Shown here in pieces: positions 28,462 through 37,292 of a stretch of DNA of 64,000 nucleotides. The notes under the pieces are model-generated. The model worked only from the letters and a program-made list of their open reading frames with translations. It was not told where the DNA came from and did not search any database. The translations under genes were made by a program, and so were the position numbers. The stretch's first letter is position 1; each line of letters begins with the position of its first letter. Location of the stretch: the NCBI RefSeq assembly GCF_008087625.1, contig NZ_CP042997.1, positions 1,612,001-1,676,000 on the forward strand, read 5' to 3'. The stretch comes from Aquisphaera giovannonii. GTDB taxonomy: Bacteria; Planctomycetota; Planctomycetia; Isosphaerales; Isosphaeraceae.

Positions 28462-29289
28462 ATGGATCGTCGCAGCGGAGCACGCGCAACCCGGCCCGTC
28501 GTGGAGAACCTGGAGGGGCGGGCGCTGCTCAGCGGCTCCCACGCCGTGATGCCCGCGGTCGCGCCGGCTGCCCTCGTGCGCACCGTCCGGGCGAGCATCA
28601 AGACGGACCCGGCCGGGGCCGCCGCCATCCTCAACGCGATCAACGGCGGGCTGGGCAGCGAGTGGGTCAAGCTGATCCGCGCCCAGGTCCGGAACGTCAA
28701 TTCGGTGCTGCTCCGGTTCGCGACCGGGCAGCTCTCGGCCTACTCCACGCGAGGGCTGGCGGTCCGCACGCCGTATCAGCAGGCCCAGTTCGTCGGCCAG
28801 CCCTACGACCAGCTCCTTCCGCAGGTCGCGGGGGCCGCGGTCTTCAAGAGGAATGTGTTCGAGCTGGGCGCGATCATGCGCGGGCCGTTCCACGACCCGA
28901 ACACGACCTATTACCAATTCGGGGTCGATACCGGGGCCGGCGCCTCGCGAGGCCCGCTCTTCGCCGCCCGCCCGGGCATCGCGCCGGACACGCTCGTCAC
29001 GCTCACGGTCGGCCCGTTCGGCTCCTCGGCGAGCGGGACGATCACCGACCTGACCACCGGCGCCGTGCAGAACATCGACCCGTCGCGGATCCAGATCCGC
29101 GGCCCGGTGATCCGCGTGTTCCTGAGCCCCACCCAGTTCCCCTCGCACGGCCTTAAGCTCGCGAACTACCGATTCGCGTTCTGGACCCAGACCCGGCCGG
29201 GCTTCGACATCACCTCCGTCGCGAGCTTCCTGCCCGACACGGGCATGATCCCGATCGCCGTCCAGAAGCGGATCGCCGCGACCGTCTGA
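28462..29289 (+). CDS. LEPR-XLL-type planctomycete protein of unknown function
   Basis: A 275-residue protein beginning with a basic stretch and VVENLEGRALLSGS, which resembles the N-terminal LEPR-XLL motif of many planctomycete surface or exported proteins. The rest is a globular, beta-rich region (VTLTVGPFGSSASGTITDLTTG) without a motif I recognise. There is no ordinary signal peptide. An ATG with AGGAGG about 12 bases upstream starts it. It is divergent from the RNase HII-like gene, and the short spacer has an AT-rich palindrome (ATACTAGTAT near 28401) that may be part of a promoter. A strong terminator follows. Confidence 0.7.
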   Translation: MDRRSGARATRPVVENLEGRALLSGSHAVMPAVAPAALVRTVRASIKTDPAGAAAILNAINGGLGSEWVKLIRAQVRNVNSVLLRFATGQLSAYSTRGLAVRTPYQQAQFVGQPYDQLLPQVAGAAVFKRNVFELGAIMRGPFHDPNTTYYQFGVDTGAGASRGPLFAARPGIAPDTLVTLTVGPFGSSASGTITDLTTGAVQNIDPSRIQIRGPVIRVFLSPTQFPSHGLKLANYRFAFWTQTRPGFDITSVASFLPDTGMIPIAVQKRIAATV

Positions 29290-29333
29290 CCGCGCCGCCG
29301 GGCCGGCCGGTGCGGCCCTCTTTCGGGCCCGCG

Positions 29334-29370
29334 CGGGCCCGCGGGTTGACCTTGCCCGCGGGCCCGTTTT
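29334..29370 (+). terminator. Rho-independent terminator
   Basis: A 12-base perfect stem (CGGGCCCGCGGG with CCCGCGGGCCCG), nine-base loop, then TTTT, 45 bases after the stop codon at 29289. Confidence 0.8.
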
Positions 29371-29459
29371 GCGTTAGAGGAATCGTCGATCATCTCTCGT
29401 GTCAGGCCCGCACCCCGGCAAGCCCGGGGGGGGCATGCGGTCTCGGCCACGGAACAAGG

Positions 29460-30596
29460 ATGGGTCGATCGATGTCGCAAGGTCGCGGTACGCGGCGGGC
29501 CGGTCTCTTGCTGGCGTGCGTGGGCCTGGTCGCCCTCTCGCCGGGGTGCCGCCAATCGCCCTTCCACAGGCTTCCCTCCCCCGTCGAGCCCGCCCGGGCA
29601 GTGCCCGCGGTCGCGACTTCGGACGAATCCCCCGCGCCTCCGGCCGGCGGAAGCGTCGCCACGCCCTCGGCGTCGCTCGGGACGACGTCCGCGGAGCCTG
29701 CGCCCGCACCGATCACGGCGCGGGCCACCCCGATGCTCGACGAGGCTCTCCGCCGCGCCGAGGCGGCGGAGAGGCTGGCGGCCGAGGAGCAGGAGAAGGC
29801 CCGTCGGGAGCCCGCCCGCCCGCGGGAGTCGTCCGGGCCGGTCGCGACGGCCGTGCCTTCGAAACCCGAAGCACCGCCCGCCGCTCCGGCCGGCATCGAG
29901 AACGCTCACGCGGCTCCCGTCCCCTCGCCACAACCACCCTCGCCCGCGTCGTCGGGCGTGCGGCTGGTCTCCCTGTCCGAGGAGGACGCAGACGCCCCGG
30001 CACCGGCAGGGCAGACCGAAGATCCCGAAGCCGACATGATCCCGACGCTCGAGCCGGCCCCTTCGGTGGCGGAGGCCTCCGGGGACTCCGCCGGAGCCGC
30101 CCCCGCGGATACCTGGCGGCAATCGCTGGATCGGCTCAGGACGGCGGCGAGGGCGGCGGCCGGCCACGACGCCCCGGAGGCCGGGCGCCATGAGCCCCCG
30201 GGCTTCTCGATCGCCGAGCTACGCCTCTGCCGCAAGGTCGTCGGCCACGGCCGCGTCGAGGCCATCGACCCGGGCAACCTTCGGCCCGGCCAGCCGGTGA
30301 TCGTCTACTGCGAGCTGGACGGGCTGAGCCACGACCGGGCCGGCGGGGAGTTCCGCTCCCGCCTCTCGTCGCGGATGGAGATCGTCGCGGCCGGGTCGGG
30401 GGACGTCGCCTGGAGCCGTTCGCTGGGCGAGGCCGAGGACCATGCCCCCCTCCCCCGGCACGACAACTTCGTCAACCACCGCATCGCCCTCCCGGAGACG
30501 CTGCCCCCGGGCGAGTACCGCATCCGGATGACGGTGACGGACCTCATCGCCGGCCGGACCGCGACGACCGAGGCCCCGGTCACCCTCGCCCGTTGA
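29460..30596 (+). CDS. Ala/Pro-rich lipoprotein with C-terminal beta domain
   Basis: A 378-residue predicted lipoprotein. The N-terminus has a basic region, a hydrophobic core (AGLLLACVGLVALSPGC) and a lipobox ending in Cys. Residues about 30-240 are low-complexity Ala/Pro/Glu sequence with a short coiled-coil-like helix (LDEALRRAEAAERLAAEEQEKARRE); this part probably spans the periplasm. The last 130 residues form a compact, beta-rich domain (LCRKVVGHGRVEAI, GQPVIVYCELDGLS, PGEYRIRMTVTDLIAG) that looks conserved but unnamed. Starts at 29460 or 29472 are both possible. The function is unknown; membrane anchoring follows from the lipobox. Confidence 0.7.
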   Translation: MGRSMSQGRGTRRAGLLLACVGLVALSPGCRQSPFHRLPSPVEPARAVPAVATSDESPAPPAGGSVATPSASLGTTSAEPAPAPITARATPMLDEALRRAEAAERLAAEEQEKARREPARPRESSGPVATAVPSKPEAPPAAPAGIENAHAAPVPSPQPPSPASSGVRLVSLSEEDADAPAPAGQTEDPEADMIPTLEPAPSVAEASGDSAGAAPADTWRQSLDRLRTAARAAAGHDAPEAGRHEPPGFSIAELRLCRKVVGHGRVEAIDPGNLRPGQPVIVYCELDGLSHDRAGGEFRSRLSSRMEIVAAGSGDVAWSRSLGEAEDHAPLPRHDNFVNHRIALPETLPPGEYRIRMTVTDLIAGRTATTEAPVTLAR

Positions 30597-30687
30597 GTCG
30601 CCTCGGCGAAGCTTGATAAAGCAGGCGGGCCCGATCAGAATGGAACGACAATCCCGCGCGCCTCGCCTCCACCCGGGAATCGAGCCC

Positions 30688-32079
30688 ATGTCAACGTCGC
30701 GACGCCCCACTGCGTGGTTCGGGCCGCTTCTGGCCGCGCTACTCATGCCCTCGGCCGAGCGGCCGGCGAGCGCCCAGTCGCCGAAGAATACGGCCGCGCA
30801 GCCCCCCGCGGAGGCGGCCAGCTTCCGGGACGACGTCGCGCCGATCCTCGTCGCCAACTGCGTCGGCTGCCACAGCGAGAACCGCCCCGGCAAGGCCCGG
30901 GGCAAGCTCGACCTGACGACGTTCGCGAAGCTGATGGAGGGGACGCCCGCGGAGAAGGTCATCGCCCCGGGCAAGCCCGACGAGTCGCACCTGGTGCTCC
31001 GCGTGAAGGGGGAGGAGGAGCCGAGGATGCCCCAGGGCGGCAACAACGCGGGGCTCGCGGACTCGGCCATCGCCCGGATGGAGCGCTGGATCAAGGCGGG
31101 GGCGAAGCTCGACGCCGGGCTGGACCCGAAGGCCCCAATCGCGGGCTACGCGGCCACCCCGGACCAGCTCCGCCGCAACGAGCTGGCCCGCATGAGCCCG
31201 GAGGAACGCGACAGCCAGGCGGAGGCCGCCGGCCGTTCGCGGTGGAAGCAGGCCAATCCCGGGGTCACGCCCGAGCTCGTCGCCGGCGATCGCGTGCTGC
31301 TCCTGAGCGCGCTGCCGAAGGATCGGGCGGCCTCCGCGGTCAAGCTCCTGGACGGCCAGCACGCCCAGCTGCGCCGCGTGCTCGGGCCGGGGGTCGGGGA
31401 CTCGCCCGAGAAGGTCGGCCTGTACGTCTTCAACGGCCGCAAGGACTTCGTGGAATTCGTCCGGTCGGTCGAGGGCCGGGAGATCGATGCGGACGTGGTG
31501 TCCACGGGCAACCTCAGGGTGCCGCATCCGTACCTCGCGGCCGTCGATCCCCTGGGGGGCCGCAAGGAGGAGCCTGTCGCGGCGAGGCGCCCACGGCCCC
31601 GCGGCCGGAGGGCCGACGACCGCGATGGCTCGTCGCCCGACCGGACCCTCGGCGGCATCCTGACCGAGGCCCTCGGCCGCGCCGCGGTCGCCTCGCGGGG
31701 CAAGTCGCCGCAGTGGCTGGCCGACGGCGTCGGCGCCTTCCTCGGCTCCCAGGTCGAGCCCCGGAGCCCCTACTACCGGAAGCTCCGCGCGACCGCCCTG
31801 TCGCGGTTCCGCAAGGGATGGACGACGCCCGTGAACGAGGTGCTGGGCGAGGGGGATCAGGCGACCGCCGACGACATCCGCGGCGTGGGCTTCGCCCTCG
31901 TGGAGGCCATGCTCCGCACGCCGGCCATGAGGGGCTCGTTCCCGGCGTTCGCCGAGGCGATGGCGAAGGGGAAGGACAAGCTCGGGGACGCGCTCAAGGA
32001 CGTCTACCAGTTGTCCCGCGAGGAGTTCATGACCCTCACGGGGGAGTGGGTCGGCGAGCGGTACGGGGACATCCAGTGA
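30688..32079 (+). CDS. Planctomycete-type cytochrome c protein
   Basis: A 463-residue exported protein. A signal peptide (RRPTAWFGPLLAALLM, cut near PASAQS) is followed by a planctomycete cytochrome c (PSCyt1-type) domain with one haem motif, NCVGCHSENRPGKARG, and the usual MPQGGNN and RMERWIKAGAKLD helices. The C-terminal half (about residues 160-460) resembles the DUF1570-like putative peptidase region (SPQWLADGVGAFLGSQ) but lacks a clear HExxH. It may transfer electrons or act as an outer-surface haem protein; no partner gene is adjacent. ATG at 30688; an earlier in-frame ATG at 30640 would interrupt the signal peptide. Its stop overlaps the start of the cupin gene. Confidence 0.75.
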   Translation: MSTSRRPTAWFGPLLAALLMPSAERPASAQSPKNTAAQPPAEAASFRDDVAPILVANCVGCHSENRPGKARGKLDLTTFAKLMEGTPAEKVIAPGKPDESHLVLRVKGEEEPRMPQGGNNAGLADSAIARMERWIKAGAKLDAGLDPKAPIAGYAATPDQLRRNELARMSPEERDSQAEAAGRSRWKQANPGVTPELVAGDRVLLLSALPKDRAASAVKLLDGQHAQLRRVLGPGVGDSPEKVGLYVFNGRKDFVEFVRSVEGREIDADVVSTGNLRVPHPYLAAVDPLGGRKEEPVAARRPRPRGRRADDRDGSSPDRTLGGILTEALGRAAVASRGKSPQWLADGVGAFLGSQVEPRSPYYRKLRATALSRFRKGWTTPVNEVLGEGDQATADDIRGVGFALVEAMLRTPAMRGSFPAFAEAMAKGKDKLGDALKDVYQLSREEFMTLTGEWVGERYGDIQ

Positions 32080-32450
32080 GCGCGGGCGGCGGCGATGAGG
32101 GGGTGCCCGCGCCTGATGCCGGCGCAGGCTACTTCGTCCCGTCCGGCTCGGGCTCGCGGCATGAGATCGCCCCGGGCGTCGAGATCCGCACGACGGCCAC
32201 CTCCGGCATGATGCTCTCGGTCGTCCACTTCGAGGCGGGCTCCCAGCTCCCCGATCACTCGCACCCGCACCAGCAGATGGGGGTGCTCGTCTCCGGCCGG
32301 CTCGAGTTCGTCATCGGCGGCCTCACCCGTATCCTCGGCCCCGGCGACGTCTGGCGCATCCCCGGCGGCGTGCCGCATCGCGCCCGGGCGATCGAAGGGC
32401 CGGCCGAGGCGATCGACGTCTTCCACCCGATCCGCGAAGATTACCTCTGA
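32076..32450 (+). CDS. Cupin-domain protein
   Basis: A 124-residue single-domain cupin. Motif 1 is PDHSHPHQQMGVLVSGRLEF (two His and a Gln in metal-ligand positions) and motif 2 is GPGDVWRIPGGVPHRA. Small cupins bind a divalent metal and act as enzymes or sensors; the role here is unknown. The GTG start overlaps the cytochrome gene's TGA (GTGA), indicating translational coupling. The next gene runs the other way. Confidence 0.85.
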   Translation: MSAGGGDEGVPAPDAGAGYFVPSGSGSRHEIAPGVEIRTTATSGMMLSVVHFEAGSQLPDHSHPHQQMGVLVSGRLEFVIGGLTRILGPGDVWRIPGGVPHRARAIEGPAEAIDVFHPIREDYL

Positions 32451-32535
32451 GGACGGCGTCGCCCTCCCGCCGACTTCCCGTTTCTCGGTCCGGACGCAGC
32501 CCCGCATCCGGATGGCCCCCCCTCCGGGCGGGTGT

Positions 32536-33828
32536 CTACGCCGCGGCGGCCGGGACCGGCGCGACGGCCGTGCTGATCGGCTCGATGATGGCCAGCGCGG
32601 AGAAGACCGCGGCGGCGAGGGTGAGGTCGAAGAGCTCGGCGTCCGAGAGGCCAAGGGCCGCGAGCGAGGAGACCTCCTCGTCGGTGATCGTGTAGGCCGC
32701 GTTCGCCACCCGCCAGGCATACCTGCGAGATGCGCTCGCGAGGTCCGTGCCGGCGGCGATCCCCGAAGGGGCCGCCAGCGTGCGGAGCGTTACGCCGTCG
32801 GCCAGCGAGCTCCGGGACAGCCACTGGTCGACCATCGCGGCGAGGGGCGACCCGGGCATCGCCCGGGAGGCCACGGCGATCCCCATGGCCTCCTTCATGA
32901 GGTCCGGGTGGACCCCGTGGCTCGTGAGGTTGACCTCGATCATCTCGAGGACCCCCTCGAGGACGACCGGCGATCGGCCGAGCCAGTGGAAGACCTCGGG
33001 CGTGGCCGGTGCGCCCAGGCGCCCGAAGAGGACGCCGAGCCGCTCGAGCATCTCGGCCGACGAGCGGCGGGCCTGGTGCTTGTAGGAAAGGTCGTAGGCC
33101 AGGCCGGTCAGCGACGCCAGCCGACGCTCCACCCAGCCCTTGATCGGCTTCAATTCGCGGAGGAAGTGGTACTCCAGCCGCACCCGGCGGGCGTCGGCGA
33201 TCCGATTGACGGTGTTGAACGTGAACGCGACGCCGGCCGTCTCGCGCAGCAGGTCCTCGTCGCCGATCCGGGCCGCGACCGAGGCGATCCAGTCCAGGTC
33301 GATGTCCGCGAGGGGCGAGGCGATCGTGGCGTGCGCCGCGAGCGCGACCAGCAGGCCTTCGGGCCCCGAGCAGCCGGCGCGGCCGAGGCGCTCCGCGATC
33401 CGCTCCGGATGCAGCAGCCTGCGCCGGGGGCCGGGTCCGTGATGGATGGCGGAGTCGCGGAAGTCGGGTCGGTGGGCCTCCCCGTCCACCGCCTCGTCGT
33501 GCGGCGTCCGGATGGCCTCGGAGATCGCGTCGGCCAGGTCGTGTGCACTACCGAAGTCGGATCCTGCAGCCTGCAGGAAGAGCAGATGCTCCGACATTCA
33601 GTAGAAGCATCGATTCGCCGACGAGATCGCCACCGCGATCGCCTCCCGCAACCTCCGCCGCTCGACCTCGCCGCCCCACATCAGGGACAGCCAGGCCTTC
33701 TTGAACGAGGCCTGGTAGGCCGGCCGGCACCGGAACGTCCGGGCGATGTTCGGCTGGGTCCAGATGTAGCGGCCGGCGAGCCGCCTGGTCGTGCGGACCA
33801 TGGCGTTCCTGATCAGGCTTCGCATCAT
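32536..33828 (-). CDS. Candidate selenoprotein: tandem AhpD-like (carboxymuconolactone decarboxylase fold) protein with CxxU site
   Basis: One reading frame of 430 residues, broken only by a TGA at 33598-33600, codon 77. Without readthrough it would appear as a 76-residue protein ending NRCFY and a 353-residue protein starting MSEHLLF. Around the TGA the order is E-x11-C-x2-[TGA]-x3-H (LREAIAVAISSANRCFY-[TGA]-MSEH), which is the AhpD catalytic Glu/CxxC/His spacing with TGA in place of the second Cys. AhpD-like proteins with CxxU are known among bacterial selenoproteins. A SECIS-like hairpin follows. A second AhpD-like repeat near residues 310-370 (LKEAMGIAVAS-type helix is MKEAMGIAVASRAMPGS) has lost the cysteines, and the C-terminus has an AhpD-type helical tail (ALGLSDAELFDLTLAAAVF). 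Start: ATG at 33828 with AAGG eight bases upstream. Sec readthrough is inferred; the machinery is outside the window. Confidence 0.72.
33557..33594 (-). promoter_or_regulatory. SECIS-like stem-loop downstream of the in-frame TGA
   Basis: Counting from the T of TGA as base 1, bases 23-29 (TCCTGCA) pair perfectly with 33-39 (TGCAGGA) around a GGC loop at 30-32, and bases 7-11 (TCGGA) pair with 40-44 (TCCGA), leaving an 11-base bulge on the 5' side. There are 26 bases between TGA and the loop, and the first loop base is G; bacterial SECIS elements are expected at 16-37 bases with a G among the first two loop bases. A small competing hairpin (GAGC-ATCT-GCTC) overlaps the lower stem. Confidence 0.65.
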
Positions 33829-33982
33829 CGGTTCGCCTTCGTCTTTCGATCGGGGGAGAGGGTTTGACCGGGACGCCGGGGTCGCCTGGAGGCGGGGACA
33901 TCCGGCGTGGAGCTTGGCCGGGATGCGAGGGCACGGGTCGCGGCCGGTCGCCCGGTTCGGGCGGGGCGATCGGCGGCACGCG

Positions 33983-34969
33983 TCAGCTCGCCGACAACTG
34001 CCTCGCCACCCCGGCCATCTCCGGCTGGAGCGAGCCGCCCTCCGTCGGGGCGGGACGGAGGGACTGCCATGCCGCCCAGGCGTACAGGCCCGCGCCGCGC
34101 AGTCCGCAGACGACCACCAGCGCGATGAACAGACCATACACCATGTGATTCACCAGCAGCAGGCCATAGACCGCGGCGATGGCCATGGCGAAGAGGGCCT
34201 GCCGCAGCGGCTGCACGGGCGTCGTGGCCGGGTCGGGGATCATGTAGAGCGTGAAGACCATGAACGCCGCGCTGGTCATCGGCGTCAGGGGCACGATCCA
34301 CGACGTCCCGAAGTACCAGGCCCGCAGCTGGCCCTGGATCACGAACGCGGCCAGCCAGGTCAGGACCAGGACCAGGCGGCCGGTGAACAGGCCGTGCACG
34401 ACCAGGCCCGTGGCCAGCACGAAGAGCGGCAGCGCCCAGTGCCACATCCCGGTCAGGTTCTCCGTGAAGTGGTACGGCGGCGCCACGCCGATCGACGGGA
34501 ACAGGAGGAGCGAGGCGACGATCCCCAGGTTCGACGGGTTGAAGATGTGCTGCGTCTTGCCGTCGCCCACTGGGGCCCGGAAGAGGACCTTGGAGCCGAT
34601 GGCCAGGCCCACGCCGAACATGATCGGGATCAGGCGTTCGTTGGGGAAGAGGAGCATCGGGACGGCCAGGCCCGGGATGATGGCCGGCGGCAGGAAGTTG
34701 ACGAAGTCCGCCCACGACCCGGCGAACCGGGGCCTGCGGCCTGCGGCCCTGGCATCGATCCACTCCAGGAGGAACTGGAGCCCGATGGCCGTCGCCAGCC
34801 CGACCAGCGGCTGGAGGTCCGACTGCTCGAAGCCGAGGTAGAGGTGGCCCAGGAGGTTCCAGACCATCAGCAGGATCGTGAAGTACCACAGGGCGAAGTA
34901 TCGACGCAGGGCGCTACGCCTGGGGTAGAACTGAAGCGTCGCGATCGAGTCGGGCATCGCCGTCATCAT
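33983..34969 (-). CDS. UnbU-like polytopic membrane protein (RnfD/NqrB-related)
   Basis: A 328-residue membrane protein with about nine hydrophobic helices. The segment KTQHIFNPSNLGIVASLLLFP resembles the flavin-binding region of RnfD/NqrB proteins, and overall it matches the UnbU family, which is found with UnbV in enediyne gene clusters but has no known role. It could carry electrons through the membrane (inference from the RnfD resemblance). Its ATG overlaps the TGA of the UnbV-like gene and has AAGGAGAG upstream. It is followed after 154 bases by the candidate selenoprotein gene on the same strand, giving a UnbV-UnbU-AhpD order. Confidence 0.72.
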   Translation of the reverse strand: MMTAMPDSIATLQFYPRRSALRRYFALWYFTILLMVWNLLGHLYLGFEQSDLQPLVGLATAIGLQFLLEWIDARAAGRRPRFAGSWADFVNFLPPAIIPGLAVPMLLFPNERLIPIMFGVGLAIGSKVLFRAPVGDGKTQHIFNPSNLGIVASLLLFPSIGVAPPYHFTENLTGMWHWALPLFVLATGLVVHGLFTGRLVLVLTWLAAFVIQGQLRAWYFGTSWIVPLTPMTSAAFMVFTLYMIPDPATTPVQPLRQALFAMAIAAVYGLLLVNHMVYGLFIALVVVCGLRGAGLYAWAAWQSLRPAPTEGGSLQPEMAGVARQLSAS

Positions 34970-36966
34970 GACTCTCCTTTCTTATCATCGGCCGGCCAAC
35001 CGAGGCGGATGGTGTGCCAGCCCGATTGGAGCGGGAAGGTCTGTTCGTGCGGGTTGCCCTCGGGGTCCCTCCAGCGGACCTCCACCGGGGCCTCGGTGAT
35101 CGAGCCCAAACCCAGGTGCACGTCCGGGGCACGCTTGCCGGCATACCCGGTGCCGCCGTCGACCTGGGCCACCCGCTTCCGCCCGTCGGGCAGGCGGACG
35201 GTCACCACGGCGCCAATGGCCGGCCGGCCGGGCAGCTCCGCGGCGGGATGTCCGACCCCCGGGACGGCGAGGGTCTTCGCCCCCTTCTCCAGGGGGAGCA
35301 GCAGGTGCAGGCCCAGGAAGTTACCGGGGCGGGGGGATTCGTTGTGGTAGAAGTAGGAGGTCTGCCACTGATTCGCGAGGGCGAAGTCGAGCCGTCCGTC
35401 GGCGTCGACGTCGGCCACGGAGATGCCGCGGGTGACCATCGCCTCGGACATGGACCGGCCGTCCTCCAGCGCCAGCTTCGGGGCCGCGTCGTAGTAGCGG
35501 CCGTCCCTGCCCCGCACGAAGAAGGCGAAGGTGTCCTTGCCGCTCACGTCGTCGCCGGGCTGGAGGCTCGGCCAGAACTTCGGGTTGTGCAGCAGCTGGT
35601 TGTTGCTGGTGCCGAGGCTCTGGAGCTCCGGCCACTTGTTGGTCCGCCCCTGGATGAATCCATTCGCCTGGAGCGCCTCGAGGACGCCGTCGTTGTTCAG
35701 GTCCACCAGCCGGCAGTCCCACGACCAGCCGCTGCGGGACAGGCCGAGCTCCTCGCTCGCCTGGCGGAACGGGGCGATCCCGTCCTTCATGCGCTCGGGG
35801 TGGCCGGTGTTCAGCCACAGGAAATGGCTCTCGGTCAGGGCCCACTGGGAGGTCAGGTTGCTGACGTAGATGTCGAACAGGCCGTCGCCGTTGATGTCGC
35901 CGACGTCCACGCCCATCCCCTTGAACGAGTCCTCGTTGATCACGCACGAGGCCGGCGTGCCCATCGTCCGCTCCCCGTGCAGCGCCGCGAACCGGAAGCG
36001 GCCCGGGGTCGAGCGGTTGTGCAGCAGCCGGTCGGGGCCGAAGTCATTGGCGACGTAGACTTCCGGGAGCAGGTCGCCGTCGAGGTCCACGGGGCCGATG
36101 GCGTAGCTCCACCCGTGGGTCAGCTCGTCGGGGATGACCCCGTCCTGGAGGTCGAACCGGGCCGTCGGGTGCGGGCCGGAGGTGCCCCCCGCGAACCGGA
36201 AGAAGCGGAGTCCGCCGCCGTTGCCGGACCTCGCGAGGGAGTCGTGCAGGGTCTCGGAGCCCTCGGCGTTCTCGTCGATCATCCGCGAGCCGTCCGGGAG
36301 GTAATTGCCGACGATCAGGTCGAGGTGCCCGTTGCCGTCCAGGTCGGACGCGACGGCCGTCGAGGAGTACCAGCGGTCGCCGCCCGGGATCAGCTCCTGC
36401 GACTCGAACTCGGCGGCCGTGGGCCGGCTCGTGGAGTCGGCCGGCGTCTTCCGGAGGTAGAGGATCGGGCTGCGGCCCCAGTAGACGACGAGCACGTCCA
36501 GCAGGCCGTCCTCGTTCAGGTCGGCGATGAGGGACGTCTGCGGGCACATCCTCGCCGGGTCCCAGTTGGGGATCGACGGCGACGGGTCCAGCGCGAACGT
36601 CCCGTACCGGTCCCCGGTCCCGGGCACGCACCCGCAATTCACCTTGTCGGTGCGCGGGTCCACCCAGACGACGTCGTTCTGGAGCCCGTCGCCGTCCAGG
36701 TCGCCCATCGACACGCTGGCACCGAGCGTGGACACGTACGCCCGGATGTGTCGCACGCTGGGGTGGACCTTCCGCACGGACTGGTACGGCGGGTGGTCGG
36801 GCAGCTCGGGTAGGGGCGTCCGGCGAAATCGGAAGGTGCTCGCGACCTCGTCGGAATCTGCCTTGGACATGGCCCGCTCGCGGGTCATCGCGTACAGGCC
36901 GATCACGATGGCCAGGGAAACGAGCATGGCGGCCCGGCGCCGGAACCAACCAGGCGGTCGAATCAT
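34966..36966 (-). CDS. UnbV-like FG-GAP/ASPIC (CRTAC1) surface protein
   Basis: A 666-residue protein. An N-terminal membrane anchor or signal segment (RRAAMLVSLAIVIGLYAM) precedes seven FG-GAP/VCBS-type blades, each with an Asp-rich calcium loop (GDLDGDGLQ, ADLNEDGLLD, SDLDGNGHLD, VDLDGDLLPE, GDINGDGLFD, VDLNNDGVLE, ADVDADGRLD). The C-terminal 100 residues form the ASPIC/UnbV domain (KRVAQVDGGTGYAGKRAPDVHLGLG). Such proteins are exported beta-propellers; UnbV homologues accompany UnbU in enediyne clusters. Start at ATG 36966; first gene of the UnbV-UnbU-AhpD run. Confidence 0.85.
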   Translation of the reverse strand: MIRPPGWFRRRAAMLVSLAIVIGLYAMTRERAMSKADSDEVASTFRFRRTPLPELPDHPPYQSVRKVHPSVRHIRAYVSTLGASVSMGDLDGDGLQNDVVWVDPRTDKVNCGCVPGTGDRYGTFALDPSPSIPNWDPARMCPQTSLIADLNEDGLLDVLVVYWGRSPILYLRKTPADSTSRPTAAEFESQELIPGGDRWYSSTAVASDLDGNGHLDLIVGNYLPDGSRMIDENAEGSETLHDSLARSGNGGGLRFFRFAGGTSGPHPTARFDLQDGVIPDELTHGWSYAIGPVDLDGDLLPEVYVANDFGPDRLLHNRSTPGRFRFAALHGERTMGTPASCVINEDSFKGMGVDVGDINGDGLFDIYVSNLTSQWALTESHFLWLNTGHPERMKDGIAPFRQASEELGLSRSGWSWDCRLVDLNNDGVLEALQANGFIQGRTNKWPELQSLGTSNNQLLHNPKFWPSLQPGDDVSGKDTFAFFVRGRDGRYYDAAPKLALEDGRSMSEAMVTRGISVADVDADGRLDFALANQWQTSYFYHNESPRPGNFLGLHLLLPLEKGAKTLAVPGVGHPAAELPGRPAIGAVVTVRLPDGRKRVAQVDGGTGYAGKRAPDVHLGLGSITEAPVEVRWRDPEGNPHEQTFPLQSGWHTIRLGWPADDKKGES

Positions 36967-37292
36967 ATCGCGAGTACCTCAGTCTATGCCAATAAGAGCT
37001 CAGGCCGGCTCGATGCATCCCGTGCGAACCGGGTCGCGTCCCGCCGACGCGATGGCAGTCCATCCCGGGCGGCCGTCGGCCACCTCGTCATGCGAAGGCT
37101 GTAACCGAGCGACGGAGGGGGCCGGAGACGCGGGTCACCCGGACGACCAGGTCGTGAGAAGCTGCCGCCGCGGGCTTAACCGACGGCAAGACCGGTCAGG
37201 CCTTCATCACGAGAGCCGTCGCGTCCGGGCCGCGGTCGGCACCGGGGACGATGTCCGAGGGACGCCGGAATGCGGGTCGCTCGGCATTGCTA
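36967..37292. other. Intergenic region upstream of the UnbV-like gene
   Basis: It separates the UnbV-like gene from the putative small secreted protein, both on the minus strand. No convincing frame, hairpin terminator or clear promoter hexamers seen. Confidence 0.4.

Noticed and set aside
32536-33597. A separate gene starting at the ATG at 33597, directly after the TGA.
   Set aside because: It would begin inside the AhpD active-site helix, has no ribosome-binding site of its own beyond the preceding coding sequence, and the upstream 76 codons complete the motif in the same frame.
33864-34148. Plus-strand frames overlapping the UnbU-like gene.
   Set aside because: They are antisense shadows of a well-defined membrane protein.
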